This document shows, piece by piece, positions 19,051 to 27,148 of a stretch of 64,000 nucleotides of DNA. This DNA comes from JBBECJ01 sp963763325 (lineage in GTDB: Bacteria; Chloroflexota; Chloroflexia; Thermomicrobiales; CFX8), in NCBI GenBank assembly GCA_963763325.1, contig CAVXOL010000024.1:868001-932000 (forward strand), given 5' to 3'. The notes under the pieces were generated by a model. The model saw nothing but the letters and a program-made list of their open reading frames with translations. It searched no databases and was not told where the DNA came from. Every line of letters starts with the position of its first letter. Position 1 is the first letter of the stretch. The translations under genes were made by a program, and so were the position numbers.

Positions 19051-20925
19051 CTAGCTCTCGCTGAACCAGGCGTCGTACCAGTAGATGTAGCCGGCAGTGT
19101 CGCCGACGATTCCCTGGAGATTGGCCGTCGTCGCGGTCAGATTCGCCAGGTTGTAGATCGGGACAAGTAGCGCGTTGTCCAACATGAACTGCTGGACCTC
19201 CTTATAGATCGCGATCCGCTCGGTCGCGTCCATCTCGGCGATGCCGCGATCGAAGAGCTCCGCCAGCGCCGGGTCCTCGTAGAAGGTGAAATTGAAGCCT
19301 CCGATGCTGCGTGGATGAAAGTAGATGCCGAGGATGTCCGGATCCTGGTAGACGGCGATCTTGTAGCCGATGTGATGCTCGCCGGCCTGCTTGGCCGTCG
19401 TGAGGGCTGTGCCGGCGATGACGTTGATATCGACCGCGATACCGAGCGGCAGCCATTGGGCTTGGATGACCTGTGAGATCGCGTTGTCCTCCTCCGAGGT
19501 GCCAATCAGACAGTTGAGGCGGAACTCCTGGCCGTCCTTCTTGCGAATCTCGCCATCCATCACCCAGCCGGCCTCGTCGAGCAGCTGCGCGGCCATCTCT
19601 GGGTCGTAGGGGTATTGATCTTCCAGGCTGGCGTCGTAGCCGAATGTGGCGGTCGCCAGCGGCACCGTCGCCGGAGTGAAGACGTCGTGGAAGATCGTGG
19701 TGATCAATTCGTCTCGATTGAAGGCATAGTTGAGCGCCTGGCGCACCTCGAGTTGGTCGAGGGGCGCCTTCTTCGTGTTCAGATCCATCATCTTCGGACC
19801 GCCGGTGCGCGGCAGCTTGTGCATGACGTAGTCTGAGTTGCTCTCGATCGCCGCAACATTCTGTGGCGGAACTGCATCGATTGCTTGCGCCTCGCCGGTG
19901 TCAAGCAGCGCCTGCCGGGTGGCGCTCTCCGGAACGTACTGGTAGCGGATGTCGTCGATGTACGCGCGGCCAGTGTGTTGGAAGAGTCCTTCCGGCGCCC
20001 AGTTGTAGTCCGGATTGACTGTCATCGATGTGCTCTGCGTCAGCACCCATTCTTCGAACATGTACGGCCCGCTGCCGACCGGGTTGGTTGCGAAGTCTGG
20101 CCCACTGGCCTGGGCTGACTGCATTGAGACGATCCCAAGGAAGGCGGTCGTCATGCCTCCGAGGAATGGCGCATACGGTTCAGTGAAGTTGACCTGAACC
20201 GTGTACTCATCGATCACCTCGCTGCCGTTATAGATCGGACCAAGGACCGCTGTCGCGGATGTTGACGCCGTCTCTGGCAGCTTGATTCGGTCGAGCGAGA
20301 ACTTCACGACCTCAGCATTCAGCGTCGAGCCATCGTGGAAGACGACATCGTCCCGCAGTTCGAGGACGTAGCCTCGCAGATCGTCGGTCAGGCTCCACGA
20401 GGTGGCAAGCCATGGGTAGACGTTGAACTCGGTGTCCATCGCCAGCAACGAGTCGAACATGTGCATGACGACGGTGTGGCAGTTGACGTTGCAGAGGCCA
20501 CCCGGATCGAGGCCCGGAGGCTCGCCGGCCATCCCGATCACAAGGCTACCGCCCTGGACACCCTCCGCGACTAGCTCCGACGTCGCGGTCGCTTCCGGAG
20601 CGGCGGTTGTCTCCGTCGCCTCCGGTGAAGCCTCTGCCGCTGTCGTTGCTGTTGGCTGGGCGGCGATGACTGGACGTGCGGTCGGCACAGGCGTGTCGGT
20701 CGCCTCCGCCTGGACCTCGGCTGTTGGTGATGCCTCGTCACCGTCGTCGTCATCGTCGTCATCCCCGCCGCAGGCGGCAAGGATCACCGAGATAGTTGGT
20801 GCGGCCAGCCCGGCGGCGGTCGCCCGCTTGATGAATTCTCGCCTGGAGATGGATCGGTAGAGCAACCTGGCTGAGAGATCCTGTGCGACTTTGAACAACG
20901 CCCGTTCGGATTCTGAAGTCACCAC
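19051..20925 (-). CDS. ABC transporter substrate-binding lipoprotein, family 5, Tat-exported
   Basis: Captures peptides (or similar solutes) outside the membrane for the DppB/DppC permease. The leader carries a twin-arginine motif SRREFIKR (R28, R29) and a lipobox ILAAC with C52. GG plus seven Asp residues and a Thr/Glu/Ala/Pro linker to about residue 115 follow. The family 5 fold starts at GGSLVIGMAGEPPGLDPGG; DDVVFHDGSTLNAEVVKFSL and NPVGSGPYMFEEW are typical. At 624 residues it is full length and intact. It is the first gene of the operon, with a TTGACA/TACACT promoter about 250 bases upstream. Confidence 0.93.
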   Translation of the reverse strand: MVTSESERALFKVAQDLSARLLYRSISRREFIKRATAAGLAAPTISVILAACGGDDDDDDDGDEASPTAEVQAEATDTPVPTARPVIAAQPTATTAAEASPEATETTAAPEATATSELVAEGVQGGSLVIGMAGEPPGLDPGGLCNVNCHTVVMHMFDSLLAMDTEFNVYPWLATSWSLTDDLRGYVLELRDDVVFHDGSTLNAEVVKFSLDRIKLPETASTSATAVLGPIYNGSEVIDEYTVQVNFTEPYAPFLGGMTTAFLGIVSMQSAQASGPDFATNPVGSGPYMFEEWVLTQSTSMTVNPDYNWAPEGLFQHTGRAYIDDIRYQYVPESATRQALLDTGEAQAIDAVPPQNVAAIESNSDYVMHKLPRTGGPKMMDLNTKKAPLDQLEVRQALNYAFNRDELITTIFHDVFTPATVPLATATFGYDASLEDQYPYDPEMAAQLLDEAGWVMDGEIRKKDGQEFRLNCLIGTSEEDNAISQVIQAQWLPLGIAVDINVIAGTALTTAKQAGEHHIGYKIAVYQDPDILGIYFHPRSIGGFNFTFYEDPALAELFDRGIAEMDATERIAIYKEVQQFMLDNALLVPIYNLANLTATTANLQGIVGDTAGYIYWYDAWFSES

Positions 20926-21170
20926 GATTCCTCCCTCCGTGACGTGAACGTCAATGCTGCCCAGCCCGTGTTGAACGTTCGAGCGCTCGACGAGCGAGCC
21001 GAGGCTCGTGTCGAAGTGAATTGCTGGAGCGTGCTTCCGCGCTGTTCCCCGATTGCCTGTCCGTCATCAACACGGCTGGCGGACGAGGTGGAGAGATTGT
21101 TTCGAGGAACGATTGCAACCGGCGCCGGATAGCCCCAGGCCGCAGGCAGTATCAGGACAACATGAGCGCC

Positions 21171-21200
21171 AGTGTAGAGCCTCATGCGACAAATTGTCAA
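21171..21200 (-). promoter_or_regulatory. Sigma-70-type promoter for the 20925-12333 operon
   Basis: On the minus strand TTGACA (21200-21195) and TACACT (21176-21171) are separated by 18 bases. The match to the consensus is good (6/6 and 4/6). It faces the substrate-binding-protein gene. Confidence 0.55.
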
Positions 21201-21226
21201 CGGGTATTCCGCCACTCAGATATCGC

Positions 21227-21256
21227 TTGACAACGGATTGCGAACGTCTGAAGATA
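21227..21256 (+). promoter_or_regulatory. Possible promoter of the Lrp/AsnC gene
   Basis: TTGACA at 21227-21232 followed after 18 bases by AAGATA (21251-21256). The -35 is perfect, the -10 weak. It lies 36 bases before the ATG at 21292. Confidence 0.4.
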
Positions 21257-21291
21257 ACGTGTGACGGATTGTGATCTGGCAGGAAGCAATA

Positions 21292-21840
21292 ATGGTGGAA
21301 CTCGATGTAGTCGATCGATGTCTGATCGCACTGCTTCAGACTGATGGGCGGCTCTCTCACGCCGAAATCGCGCGGCGGCTCGGTGTTCCCGAACCGACCG
21401 TCCGGCGGCGGATGAAGCGGTTGCTCGACGATGGCGCAATGCAGATCGTCGCCGTCCCCGATCCGCACAAGATCGGCTATGGCATTCACGCGATCGTCGG
21501 AGCCAAAGTGCAGCCTGGCCGGGCGACGGATGTTGTCGGGGCGCTGATGGTGCTGCGACAGGTGCGCTACGTTGGGGTGACGGCCGGAACCTACGATGTC
21601 GTTGTCGAGGCACTCTTCAAGGACAACGACGATCTCCGCGTGTTTCTGACCGAGACGCTCGGACGAATCGACGGTCTGCAGACGACTGAGACATCGTATG
21701 TGCTGCAAGTCGCCAAACGCAGCTACAAGGTCGGCCTGGCCGCCGATATTCAGCATCACTGTGCCAGCCCGGAAGACAATGAGGTGATCGCTCGCTGTCG
21801 CGCCGCGCTGAACGAACTCGAGGTCGATCGACAGCACTGA
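21292..21840 (+). CDS. Lrp/AsnC-family transcriptional regulator
   Basis: A 182-residue regulator. The N-terminal helix-turn-helix covers LSHAEIARRLGVPEPTVRRR (about residues 22-41), and a RAM/ligand-binding alpha-beta domain follows (YVGVTAGTYDVVVEAL, about 93-108). AGGAAG 6 bases before ATG 21292 selects this start over the in-frame GTG 21271. It is divergent from the seven-gene peptide/hydantoin operon and upstream of hydrolase and peptidase genes. It is therefore the natural candidate for a local regulator sensing an amino acid released by these enzymes. Confidence 0.88.
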   Translation: MVELDVVDRCLIALLQTDGRLSHAEIARRLGVPEPTVRRRMKRLLDDGAMQIVAVPDPHKIGYGIHAIVGAKVQPGRATDVVGALMVLRQVRYVGVTAGTYDVVVEALFKDNDDLRVFLTETLGRIDGLQTTETSYVLQVAKRSYKVGLAADIQHHCASPEDNEVIARCRAALNELEVDRQH

Positions 21841-21895
21841 TTGGCGAACGATCGGCCACTGCGACCCGTCGATGGCGGATGGGAAGGTTGGGAAC

Positions 21896-22711
21896 ATGCC
21901 GCGACTTGATGCTGGCGGAGTTGAGCTGTTCTACGAATCGGTCGGTGAGGGAACGCCGCTCATCCTGCAGGCGCACCACCACCTCTCGTGGATACCGTAT
22001 CAGGCCAGCTATTTCTCCGAGTACTACCGCTTCATCACGTTCGATCGGCGGGGGACAGGACGGTCGGCCAGCCCCGACGGCGACTGGAGCATCGCCGACT
22101 TCGCGCGCGACGTGAAGAACCTGATGGACGCGCTCGCGATCGACAAGGCGATCGTCGGTGGCGCGTCGCTCGGCGGCGTCATCAGTTGCCAGTTCGGGCT
22201 GGACTATCCCGACCGGGCATTGGCGCTGATCGTCGGCCACACGGTTCCGTACCTGTGGCCGCTCGCGTCGCAGTGGATCGACGAACAGGTCGCGGCCGTC
22301 GAGCGCGGCGAACGGCCAATCGTCCTCCAACCACGCTCGTACGACTGGGAGGAAGAAGGGCCGCCGACGACCAATCCGGCCTTTGCCATATCGCCCGCAG
22401 GACAATTCGCCGCAACACTCGGGGCTGGTGTCGGCAGTGGCGCATCCGCTGCCACGCGGATGCTGCGCGCTCTCGGCGCCTGGGACATCCGCAGCCGCTA
22501 TCCTGAGCTGAACCGGCTGACGATCCCGACGCTCGTGATCGTCGGTGGGCATGAGCCACAGAAGACGGTCGAGCTGTCCCATGAGTGGAGCCAGCAGATC
22601 TCCGGCAGCGAGTTCGTTATCATGCCGGATGCCTATCACGGCGCAGCTCGCGAGGACCCAGTCGGTTGGAACGCGCATGTGCATGGATTCTTGAGGCGGA
22701 ACGGCCTGTAA
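21896..22711 (+). CDS. Alpha/beta hydrolase
   Basis: The nucleophile elbow GASLGG (Ser near residue 95) follows VGEGTPLILQAHHH, the oxyanion-hole region. FDRRGTGRS is the conserved strand-4 loop. A late aspartate/glutamate region (VGGHEPQKT) and the catalytic histidine in DAYHGAARE complete a triad. At 271 residues this is a typical esterase, amidase or proline-iminopeptidase-like member; the substrate is unknown. ATG 21896 follows GGGAAGG. It sits 55 bases after the Lrp gene and 38 before an M28 peptidase, so it may form a catabolic transcript with them. Confidence 0.85.
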   Translation: MPRLDAGGVELFYESVGEGTPLILQAHHHLSWIPYQASYFSEYYRFITFDRRGTGRSASPDGDWSIADFARDVKNLMDALAIDKAIVGGASLGGVISCQFGLDYPDRALALIVGHTVPYLWPLASQWIDEQVAAVERGERPIVLQPRSYDWEEEGPPTTNPAFAISPAGQFAATLGAGVGSGASAATRMLRALGAWDIRSRYPELNRLTIPTLVIVGGHEPQKTVELSHEWSQQISGSEFVIMPDAYHGAAREDPVGWNAHVHGFLRRNGL

Positions 22712-22749
22712 CCAGCGTACTGAGTGTTTGGAACGAGGGAGGACAGCAG

Positions 22750-24534
22750 ATGGCAGGACCAGGGCGATGGACCGACGCGAATCTGGAGGGGGCCATCCTC
22801 GGCGATCTGACGATCGACGAACCGTGGGCGCTCCTTGAGCAGTTCAACACCTTGACGCGCTTGTCTGGTTCGGACGACGAGGCGACAGCGGTCACCGCGA
22901 TCACCGACAAGCTCAGCCAGTGGGGAGTGACTCACACCGTTCATCACCCCGTCTGCCTGATCAGCTGGCCAGGCCAGGCAACGCTGCGAACGCTCGGGCC
23001 GAACGGCAAGACCTACACCGTGAAGACCCCATCCCTCTCACCGACGACGAATGGCGAGGAGGTGACTGGCGAGCTGGCCTACATCCCCGGTCAGCAGCCG
23101 GGCAGCATGACCCAGGTCTTCGGTGAACGCCGCGAGATGCCGGTCGACCAGGACCTGCGCGGCAAGATCGTCATCACCGAGGGGATGGGCATGTCCGCCC
23201 GCAGCGTCAACCTGACAACCTCCGGTGTGATCGCCGCGATCTTCGTCAATCCAGGTGACCGCATCCACGAGGGCATCACGACCAACGCCTGGGGATCGCC
23301 CGACCTCGACTCCCTCAACCGGACGCCACCAGTGCCGATCCTGACGATCAACCGTCCCGACGGCATGGAACTGATCGAGCAGGTCAAACAGGGCAAGGTC
23401 GAGATCGCCTTCTCGAACGAGATCACGGTTGGCTGGCGACCGATCCCGATCGTCGTTGCCGAGATCGAAGGCAGCGCCGACCCCGAGGAGTTCGTGCTAC
23501 TGCACGGACACCTCGATAGCTGGCACGTCGGCATCGGCGACAACGCGACCGGTAACGCGACGCTGCTTGAGATCGCGCGCGTCTTCCAGCAGCATCGCGG
23601 CCAGCTTGCGCGATCGCTGCGGCTGGCGTGGTGGAGCGGCCACTCGCACGGGCGCTACGCTGGATCGACCTGGTATGCCGACGAGTTCGCGTTGGATCTG
23701 ATGGACCATTGCGTCTCGCACATCAACTGCGACTCGCCCGGCTGCCGCTGGGCGACCGTCTACGACAACGTCATGCGGGTGGAGGCTGCCGCCGATCTGA
23801 CCAGCGCGGTCATCAAGGATGTGACGGGACAGGAATCGACCGGGTTGCGCCCGCTCCGCGCGGGAGACAACTCGTTCAACAACATCGGTATCCCACTCTA
23901 CTTCATGCTCTCGTCGACGATGCCGGAAGAACTCCGGCTGGAGAAGGGCTACTACGGTGTTGCCGGCTGCGGCGGCAACATCGCCTGGCACACCGAGGAC
24001 GACACGCTGGAGATCGCAGACCGCGAGAACCTGCTGCGGGACATCAAGGTCTACGCGGCTGCGACACTTCGCTCGCTGAACGCACCGCTGTACCCATTCG
24101 ATTTCCGCGCGGAGGTCGACGACATGCGAGGGCATGTCCAGCGCTACGCGGCGGCTGCCGGAGGCTCGTTCGACTTCTCGCCGTCACTAAACGAACTGGA
24201 CCGATTAACCCAGGCACTCGATCGCTTCTATGGCGCGCTGGAGGCCAATCCGCCTTCGAGCACGGCTGAGGCCGAGGGTGCCAATGCGATCCAGCGGATG
24301 TTGAGCCGAACGCTGCTCTCGGTCTCGTACAGCCGTGACGGCCTCTTCCGTCAGGATCCAGCCAGCCAGACGCCGCCCTTGCCGGACCTCGCGCCCGCGC
24401 GGCAACTCGCGGATCTCGAAGCCGGCAGCGACATGGCCAACGTGATCGGCGTCCATCTGACGCGCGGCCAGAACCGCCTCGTCTGGGCGTGCCGAAGCGC
24501 TGCGCGAAAGGTCGAGACGTATCTGGGCGAATAG
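22750..24534 (+). CDS. M28-family metallopeptidase with PA-like insert; GEE replaced
   Basis: A 594-residue aminopeptidase-like protein. A PA-type domain (VTGELAYIPG...DLRGKIVITEG, about residues 95-200) precedes the zinc domain, with HGHLDSWHVGIGDNATGN (His and Asp ligands) near residue 252. At the usual WxGEExGLxGS site this protein has WWSGHSHGRYAGSTW, so the catalytic Glu position is His. Further ligands may be NCDSPG and the late AWHTEDDT. The start is set by GGAGGACAG before ATG 22750; the frame is open further upstream but without protein character. No signal peptide is visible, so it probably acts in the cytoplasm. It is followed by a broken paralogue. Confidence 0.85.
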   Translation: MAGPGRWTDANLEGAILGDLTIDEPWALLEQFNTLTRLSGSDDEATAVTAITDKLSQWGVTHTVHHPVCLISWPGQATLRTLGPNGKTYTVKTPSLSPTTNGEEVTGELAYIPGQQPGSMTQVFGERREMPVDQDLRGKIVITEGMGMSARSVNLTTSGVIAAIFVNPGDRIHEGITTNAWGSPDLDSLNRTPPVPILTINRPDGMELIEQVKQGKVEIAFSNEITVGWRPIPIVVAEIEGSADPEEFVLLHGHLDSWHVGIGDNATGNATLLEIARVFQQHRGQLARSLRLAWWSGHSHGRYAGSTWYADEFALDLMDHCVSHINCDSPGCRWATVYDNVMRVEAAADLTSAVIKDVTGQESTGLRPLRAGDNSFNNIGIPLYFMLSSTMPEELRLEKGYYGVAGCGGNIAWHTEDDTLEIADRENLLRDIKVYAAATLRSLNAPLYPFDFRAEVDDMRGHVQRYAAAAGGSFDFSPSLNELDRLTQALDRFYGALEANPPSSTAEAEGANAIQRMLSRTLLSVSYSRDGLFRQDPASQTPPLPDLAPARQLADLEAGSDMANVIGVHLTRGQNRLVWACRSAARKVETYLGE

Positions 24535-24660
24535 TGTCCGATCGACGACCCGGCTGGCGACGCACGATGCCCGTGATGAAGCGGGTGTCCGGCTGCCGCA
24601 CCGAGGACGCGTCCACCGCGCTGACGGTATCAAGAGAGGGCGCGTGAAGGGGAGGTTTCG

Positions 24661-26416
24661 ATGCCGATTGATGACATTCTGGCCGAACTGTCGGTCGAGC
24701 GTGCCTGGGCACACCTGACGCACATCACCGAGCAGATCCCGACCCGGCTGGCCGGCTCGGCCAACTCGCGCCGGATGGCGGAGTACGCCGCCGAACAGCT
24801 CGATCGCAACGGACTGCCAGCCGACGATGCACGAGTTCCAGGGCCTCGTCTCCTTCCCTGAGCCCGCCGAGGTGCGCGTGCTCGCTCCCGATCCGCGTGT
24901 GATCGAGGCCAACACGCTCGGCCACTCGGCCTCGACCGACTGGGATCGAGGGCGAACTCGTCTACGTCGGCTCGGGGGCGGAGTCGGACTACGAGGGCAA
25001 GGACGTGCGCGGCAAGATCACGCTCTCGGAGCTGTCCTACTCCCCGCCCGGCACGAGAAGGCGCTGATCGCCTGGCAGCGCGGCTCGACCGCTCAGATCA
25101 TGATGAACTGGGGCGGACCGGCACAACGAGGCCGTGCCGTTCGGGTCGATGAAGTCGGCCTGGGGGAACCCGACACCCGAGACGATCTGACCGAGATGCC
25201 CGACCTGCCCTGCGTCGGCATCTCGCGCGTCGAGGGGCTGCGGCTGAAGGACGCCAGCCTGAACGGGCCGGTCCGCGTCTGGCTCAACGCGCAGGCCGAC
25301 AACGGCTGGAATCCGCTGACGATGACGACCGGTGAGTTCGAGCGCCGAGCGCCAGTTCCTGCTGATCGGCGGTCACATGGACTCGTGGTTCGGCCCGCAG
25401 GCGACCGACAACGCGGCCGGCAGCGCCTGCATCCTGGAACTGGCGCGCGCGTTCGCCGCCCACGGCGATCAGCTGCGGCGCGGAATCGTGACCGGCTTCT
25501 GGATGGGCCACGAGACCGGGACGATGATCTCATCCTCACGCTTCGCCGACCTGGAGTGGGACCGCCTGCGGCGCGACTGCGTCGCCTACCTGCAGATCGA
25601 CCAGCCGGCCATCACCGGCTCCTCACCTGGCACCTGCACTCGACCGACGACATCCAGTCCTGGGCGATGCGGACGACCCGCTCCGTCCTCGGCGAGATGC
25701 CGGTCCACTGGCGACGACAGCAGAAGAACGGCGACTCGTCCTTCTTCGGCGTCGGCCTGCCGTGCATCGCCGGCGAGATGTCGTTCACCGACGAGGAGAT
25801 CCAGGCGACGGCGCTGGCGACGCTCGGCTGGTGGCACCACTCGCTGCACAACACGATCGACAAGGTTGAGAAGGACGGCTGGAGCTGCACCTGCGCGTCT
25901 ACGCCCAGTGGATCTGGGAACTGCTGACCGCGCCGATCCTGCCCTACGAGTACGAGCCGGTCGCTCAGCGCTTCGTCGACCGGCTGAGTGAGCTGGCGCA
26001 GCAGCCGGTCCGCGGCATCGACCTGACCGGCGCCGTCGAACGCGCCAGGGAGTTCCAGGACGGTCGCCGCCCAGCTCGATGCCGCCAGCCGAAGCTGGAG
26101 TGGCCGCCAGGATTCCGACGACGCCGAACGAGCCGGCGACCGTCCTCAATCAGGCGATGATCGGGCTGTCACGGACACTGGTGCCGGTCGCGTCGACGGT
26201 CGTCGGCTCCTACGGGCAGGACCGCTACGGCCACGCCTGGCAGACGCAGATGATCCCGTCGCTCGTCCCGTACCCACGCCTAGTCGACGATGGCAACGCG
26301 ACAGCGAGGAGTGGCAGACGTGGTGGGTCGCGATGGTCCGCGCCCGCAATCAGGTCGCCGACGCCCTCGACCAGGCCACCAGCATCGCGGATGCGGCGCT
26401 TACCTCAATCTCGTAG
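24661..26416 (+). pseudogene. Second M28-family peptidase, disrupted by about 11 frame changes
   Basis: Homologous in plan to the preceding M28 gene. It starts at ATG 24661 (GGGGAGG upstream) with PIDDILAELSVERAWAHLTH. Conserved segments are then read in frames 1-2-0-2-0-2-0-2-1-2-0-2 across 1.75 kb: LVYVGSGAESDYEG, IAWQRGSTAQIMMNWGG, LLIGGHMDSWFGPQATDNAA (zinc motif intact), FWMGHETGTMISSS, WWHHSLHNTIDKVEKD, and a C-terminal WQTWWVAMVRARNQV ending at 26416. Every change is a plus or minus one shift with residues otherwise well preserved. This argues for clustered sequence errors, but a recent pseudogene cannot be excluded. No complete protein can be made from the sequence as given. Confidence 0.75.
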
Positions 26417-26553
26417 GGGCAGGTCAGGAACGGTTCTGTGGGAAGCAGTCGCACAACGCTTTTCTCAGCGCCTGTTATGAACTCCTGGCTTGCGGGCGGT
26501 AGCATGGGCTGCTGTGGCTGTCATCTGGTCGCACGCAACTGAAACGAGGCAGG

Positions 26554-27111
26554 ATGACGCCACGTCTCGAAACGCCGCGACTCGTTCTCAGGCACTTTGC
26601 TTCCAGTGATTGGGACGCGGTCAGTACGATGTTGTCCGATCCGCTCGTGATCCGATACATGCACTTTGCGATGTGGACGGCAGACCAATGCCGTCAGTGG
26701 TTCGATGAGTGCCTCACGAACGCGCAGCAACCTGATCCTGACGCGCTCAATTGGGCCATTACGCGCAAGGATGCCGGGGACGTGATCGGCTATGTCAGCA
26801 GCGAGACCTCCAACGATAGCGATGCTGCCGTCGCGGGCGAGCGCGATGTTGGGTATGCGCTCGACCGCGCCGCCTGGAACCAGGGCTATATGACTGAAGC
26901 CTTGCGTGCCGTGCTGGCTTACGAATTCGGCACCCGCGGTGCGCCGCGGCTCCGCGCGACCTGCAACGTCGCCAACCCGGCGTCGGCGCGCGTGATGGAA
27001 AAGGTCGGCATGCGCCGCGAGAAGACGGTGTTCGATGCCAACTTTGCGGGCACCTGCACGCACTGGCATCACTACGCCATCACGAAAGCCGAGTATGAGC
27101 TCCGGAGATAG
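26554..27111 (+). CDS. GNAT acetyltransferase, RimJ/RimL type
   Basis: 185 residues opening with TPRLETPRLVLRHFASSDWD, the typical RimJ/RimL start (L-T-E-RL-LR). The acetyl-CoA binding region follows (DVGYALDRAAWNQGYMTEAL, about residues 97-116), then RATCNVANPASARVMEKVGM. It probably acetylates the N-terminus of a protein or a small amine; the substrate is unknown. Length is normal. A GAGGCAGG lies 7 bases before ATG 26554. It is a single gene, convergent with the FAD oxidoreductase. Confidence 0.88.
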   Translation: MTPRLETPRLVLRHFASSDWDAVSTMLSDPLVIRYMHFAMWTADQCRQWFDECLTNAQQPDPDALNWAITRKDAGDVIGYVSSETSNDSDAAVAGERDVGYALDRAAWNQGYMTEALRAVLAYEFGTRGAPRLRATCNVANPASARVMEKVGMRREKTVFDANFAGTCTHWHHYAITKAEYELRR

Positions 27112-27148
27112 CGAGGCTTCCACTGGAATGTGGGCCTGCACCGAGTTC

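Larger units (their letters stand above)
20926..21291. other. Divergent regulatory region between the peptide/hydantoin operon and the Lrp gene
   Basis: These 366 bases hold two outward-facing promoter candidates (21171-21200 minus, 21227-21255 plus) and an imperfect palindrome, TTGTCAA (21194-21200) with TTGACAA (21227-21233). A divergent Lrp-type regulator often controls its neighbour from such a region. The leader of the minus-strand operon would be about 240 bases; no riboswitch was recognised in it. Confidence 0.5.

Noticed and set aside
18061..19170. Long plus-strand open frame (369 codons) opposite dppB
   Set aside because: Asp/Arg/His-rich shadow of the dppB/dppC genes in high-GC DNA; no ribosome site and no family features.
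20735..20770. Short tandem repeat (GTCGTCATC-like), possible CRISPR or microsatellite array
   Set aside because: It encodes the poly-Asp run of the lipoprotein; there are no spacers and no cas genes.
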